A stretch of 5,907 nucleotides of DNA. Source: Anaeromyxobacter dehalogenans. GTDB taxonomy: Bacteria; Myxococcota_A; UBA9042; DTJE01. The notes under the pieces were generated by a model. The model had not been told where the DNA came from and ran no database searches. It was given only the letters and a program-made list of their open reading frames with translations. The stretch covers positions 1 through 5,907 of the forward strand of contig DYKK01000211.1 in assembly GCA_020722625.1 (NCBI GenBank). The letters are read 5' to 3'. Positions within the stretch are counted from its first letter, which is position 1. Each line of letters starts with the position of its first letter. The position numbers and the translations under genes are program-made. Positions 5,218-5,907 of the stretch are shown in pieces.

Positions 5218-5730
5218 GTGTCAGATCGCGCGACTCCCGTGGAGCCGGCCGGTACGACCAACCAAAGGGGAACGGCAAGTCGGCACGCGGACCTTGCGGA
5301 ACTCTGTGGGCTCGAGAGGGGCGCCCTGGTTCAAGCTGTCAAAGGCAACCACGAGCGGTTCCCTCCCGACTTCATGTTTCAGTTGTCGGATCAAGACGTT
5401 GCGAACTTGAAATCACAGATTGTGATCGCAAGGGGCTGGGGCGGACGACGGACAAAGCCCTACGCCTTCACGGAGCAGGGGGTCGCGATGCTGTCCAGTG
5501 TCTTGCGTTCCCCGCGGGCAATCATGGTCAACGTGGAAATCATGCGCGCGTTCGTCCGGATGCGTCAGATGCTCGGGATGGTCTCGGACCTGGCACAACG
5601 CCTGGACGAACTCGAAGCCCGGTACGACGAGCGTTTTCGCGCCGTCTTCGAGGCGATCCGCCGGCTGATGGAACCCGACCCCGCCCCGGACCGTCCCAGA
5701 ATCGGGTTCCGTCCCGGCACGGAAACGTAA
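5083..5730 (+). CDS. ORF6N domain DNA-binding protein, N-terminal part of the domain lost; start uncertain
   Basis: The frame encodes up to 215 residues. From residue 70 onward it is a clear ORF6N (KilA-N-related, phage-type) protein: DLAELCGLERGAL, HERFPPDFMFQL, the hallmark YAFTEQGVAMLSSVLRS (127-143), then VNVEIMRAFVRMR, a coiled-coil-like stretch (LAQRLDELEARYDERF), AIRRLM and the typical ending RIGFR. Family members normally begin with a segment like IRGQKVMLD directly before DLAELYG. Here it is replaced by Pro/Thr/Arg-rich residues without similarity, so residues 1-69 are doubtful. The ATG at 5083 has no Shine-Dalgarno. GTG codons at 5218 and 5239 are alternatives, giving 170 or 163 residues, and also lack one. 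Sampled lines of the domain are 52-58% GC against 73% in the EEP gene, suggesting transfer. ORF6N proteins bind DNA and often travel with prophages, but no other phage gene is visible here. It may be a pseudogene. Confidence 0.75.
   Translation: MAPARDPDIRSNDHLTCLTSVRSPVHRQGGERSATRPQLSPLARRVSDRATPVEPAGTTNQRGTASRHADLAELCGLERGALVQAVKGNHERFPPDFMFQLSDQDVANLKSQIVIARGWGGRRTKPYAFTEQGVAMLSSVLRSPRAIMVNVEIMRAFVRMRQMLGMVSDLAQRLDELEARYDERFRAVFEAIRRLMEPDPAPDRPRIGFRPGTET
5136..5163. promoter_or_regulatory. Two abutting palindromes upstream of the ORF6N gene
   Basis: GACCTC-CGT-GAGGTC (5136-5150) is a perfect 6-bp inverted repeat, and one base later CCGGTGCACCGG (5152-5163) is a perfect 12-bp palindrome. 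A TGACCT word also repeats just before (5126-5131 and 5135-5140). Such packing suggests a protein-binding site or an RNA structure ahead of the ORF6N gene, but no protein can be named. Confidence 0.35.
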
Positions 5731-5740
5731 CCCGCGAGGC

Positions 5741-5757
5741 CCCCGGGACCCCCGGGG
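5741..5757 (+). terminator. GC hairpin after the ORF6N stop
   Basis: CCCCGGG (5741-5747) pairs perfectly with CCCGGGG (5751-5757) around the loop ACC, starting 10 bases after the TAA stop. A second stem, CGCCCC/GGGGCG with loop CCGC (5774-5789), follows. Neither has a strong T-run. Position suggests transcription termination or 3' end protection. Confidence 0.45.
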
Positions 5758-5907
5758 ACCTGGACCCGCTGGTCGCCCCCCGCGGGGCGGATTCTCCCCC
5801 CGGCTCCGGATTGCGACATCCGCGGCCCGCGAACCGCCCCGATCCTGGAACCCGCAATTCTGCGACTTGGACAAGGCGGGATGCGGGTCCGAGCCCGATT
5901 CTCCCCC
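5758..5907. other. Non-coding right end with an 11-bp direct repeat
   Basis: I see no supported gene here. The word GATTCTCCCCC occurs at 5790-5800 and again at the very end (5897-5907), 107 bases apart. It could mark the start of a repeat or element continuing past the window, but the evidence is slight. Confidence 0.3.

Noticed and set aside
5028..5261. Minus-strand frame with a hydrophobic run that might be a signal peptide
   Set aside because: The hydrophobic run lies mid-frame, the product stops soon after, no lipobox or domain follows, and it overlaps the palindrome cluster. It is too weak to call a gene.

Overview
The window is very GC-rich (a sampled 60-base stretch of the second gene is 73% GC). 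It carries cysteine-rich lipoproteins with Asp/Gly/Pro/Ala-rich linkers, a style typical of Myxococcota and related former Deltaproteobacteria. That placement is an inference from protein style; no rRNA or marker gene is present.

Layout. (1) Plus strand, 1-2503: two consecutive genes for secreted lipoproteins. The first is a cysteine-rich protein whose signal peptide is cut by the left edge of the window. The second is a lipid-anchored endonuclease/exonuclease/phosphatase (EEP) fold enzyme with a regularly spaced cysteine insertion. A strong GC hairpin with the first gene's stop codon in its loop sits between them. (2) A short convergent intergenic region with an inverted repeat (2504-2584). 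(3) Minus strand, 4535-2585: a two-gene unit, a steroid 5-alpha-reductase family membrane protein followed 10 bases later by a SprT-like zinc metallopeptidase with a long N-terminal extension. A plausible promoter lies just upstream. (4) 4536-5217: a mostly non-coding or decayed stretch. It contains a 76-codon minus-strand lipoprotein remnant that has a Shine-Dalgarno and lipobox but no usable start codon, plus two palindromes sharing a GGTGCACC core. (5) Plus strand, 5083-5730: an ORF6N (phage-type DNA-binding) protein whose conserved domain lacks its normal N-terminal segment. Its base composition is lower in GC than the neighbours, so it is probably a transferred and partly degraded gene. 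GC-rich hairpins follow it.

The first two genes probably work at the cell surface or outer membrane as a secreted pair. The reductase and peptidase are probably co-transcribed, but no shared pathway is evident. The right third looks like accessory or decaying sequence. I found no CRISPR array, tRNA, rRNA or complete mobile element, and no convincing new multi-gene system. The most distinctive features are the periodic cysteine module inside the EEP enzyme, the lipoprotein remnant with an apparently mutated start codon, and the truncated ORF6N gene.
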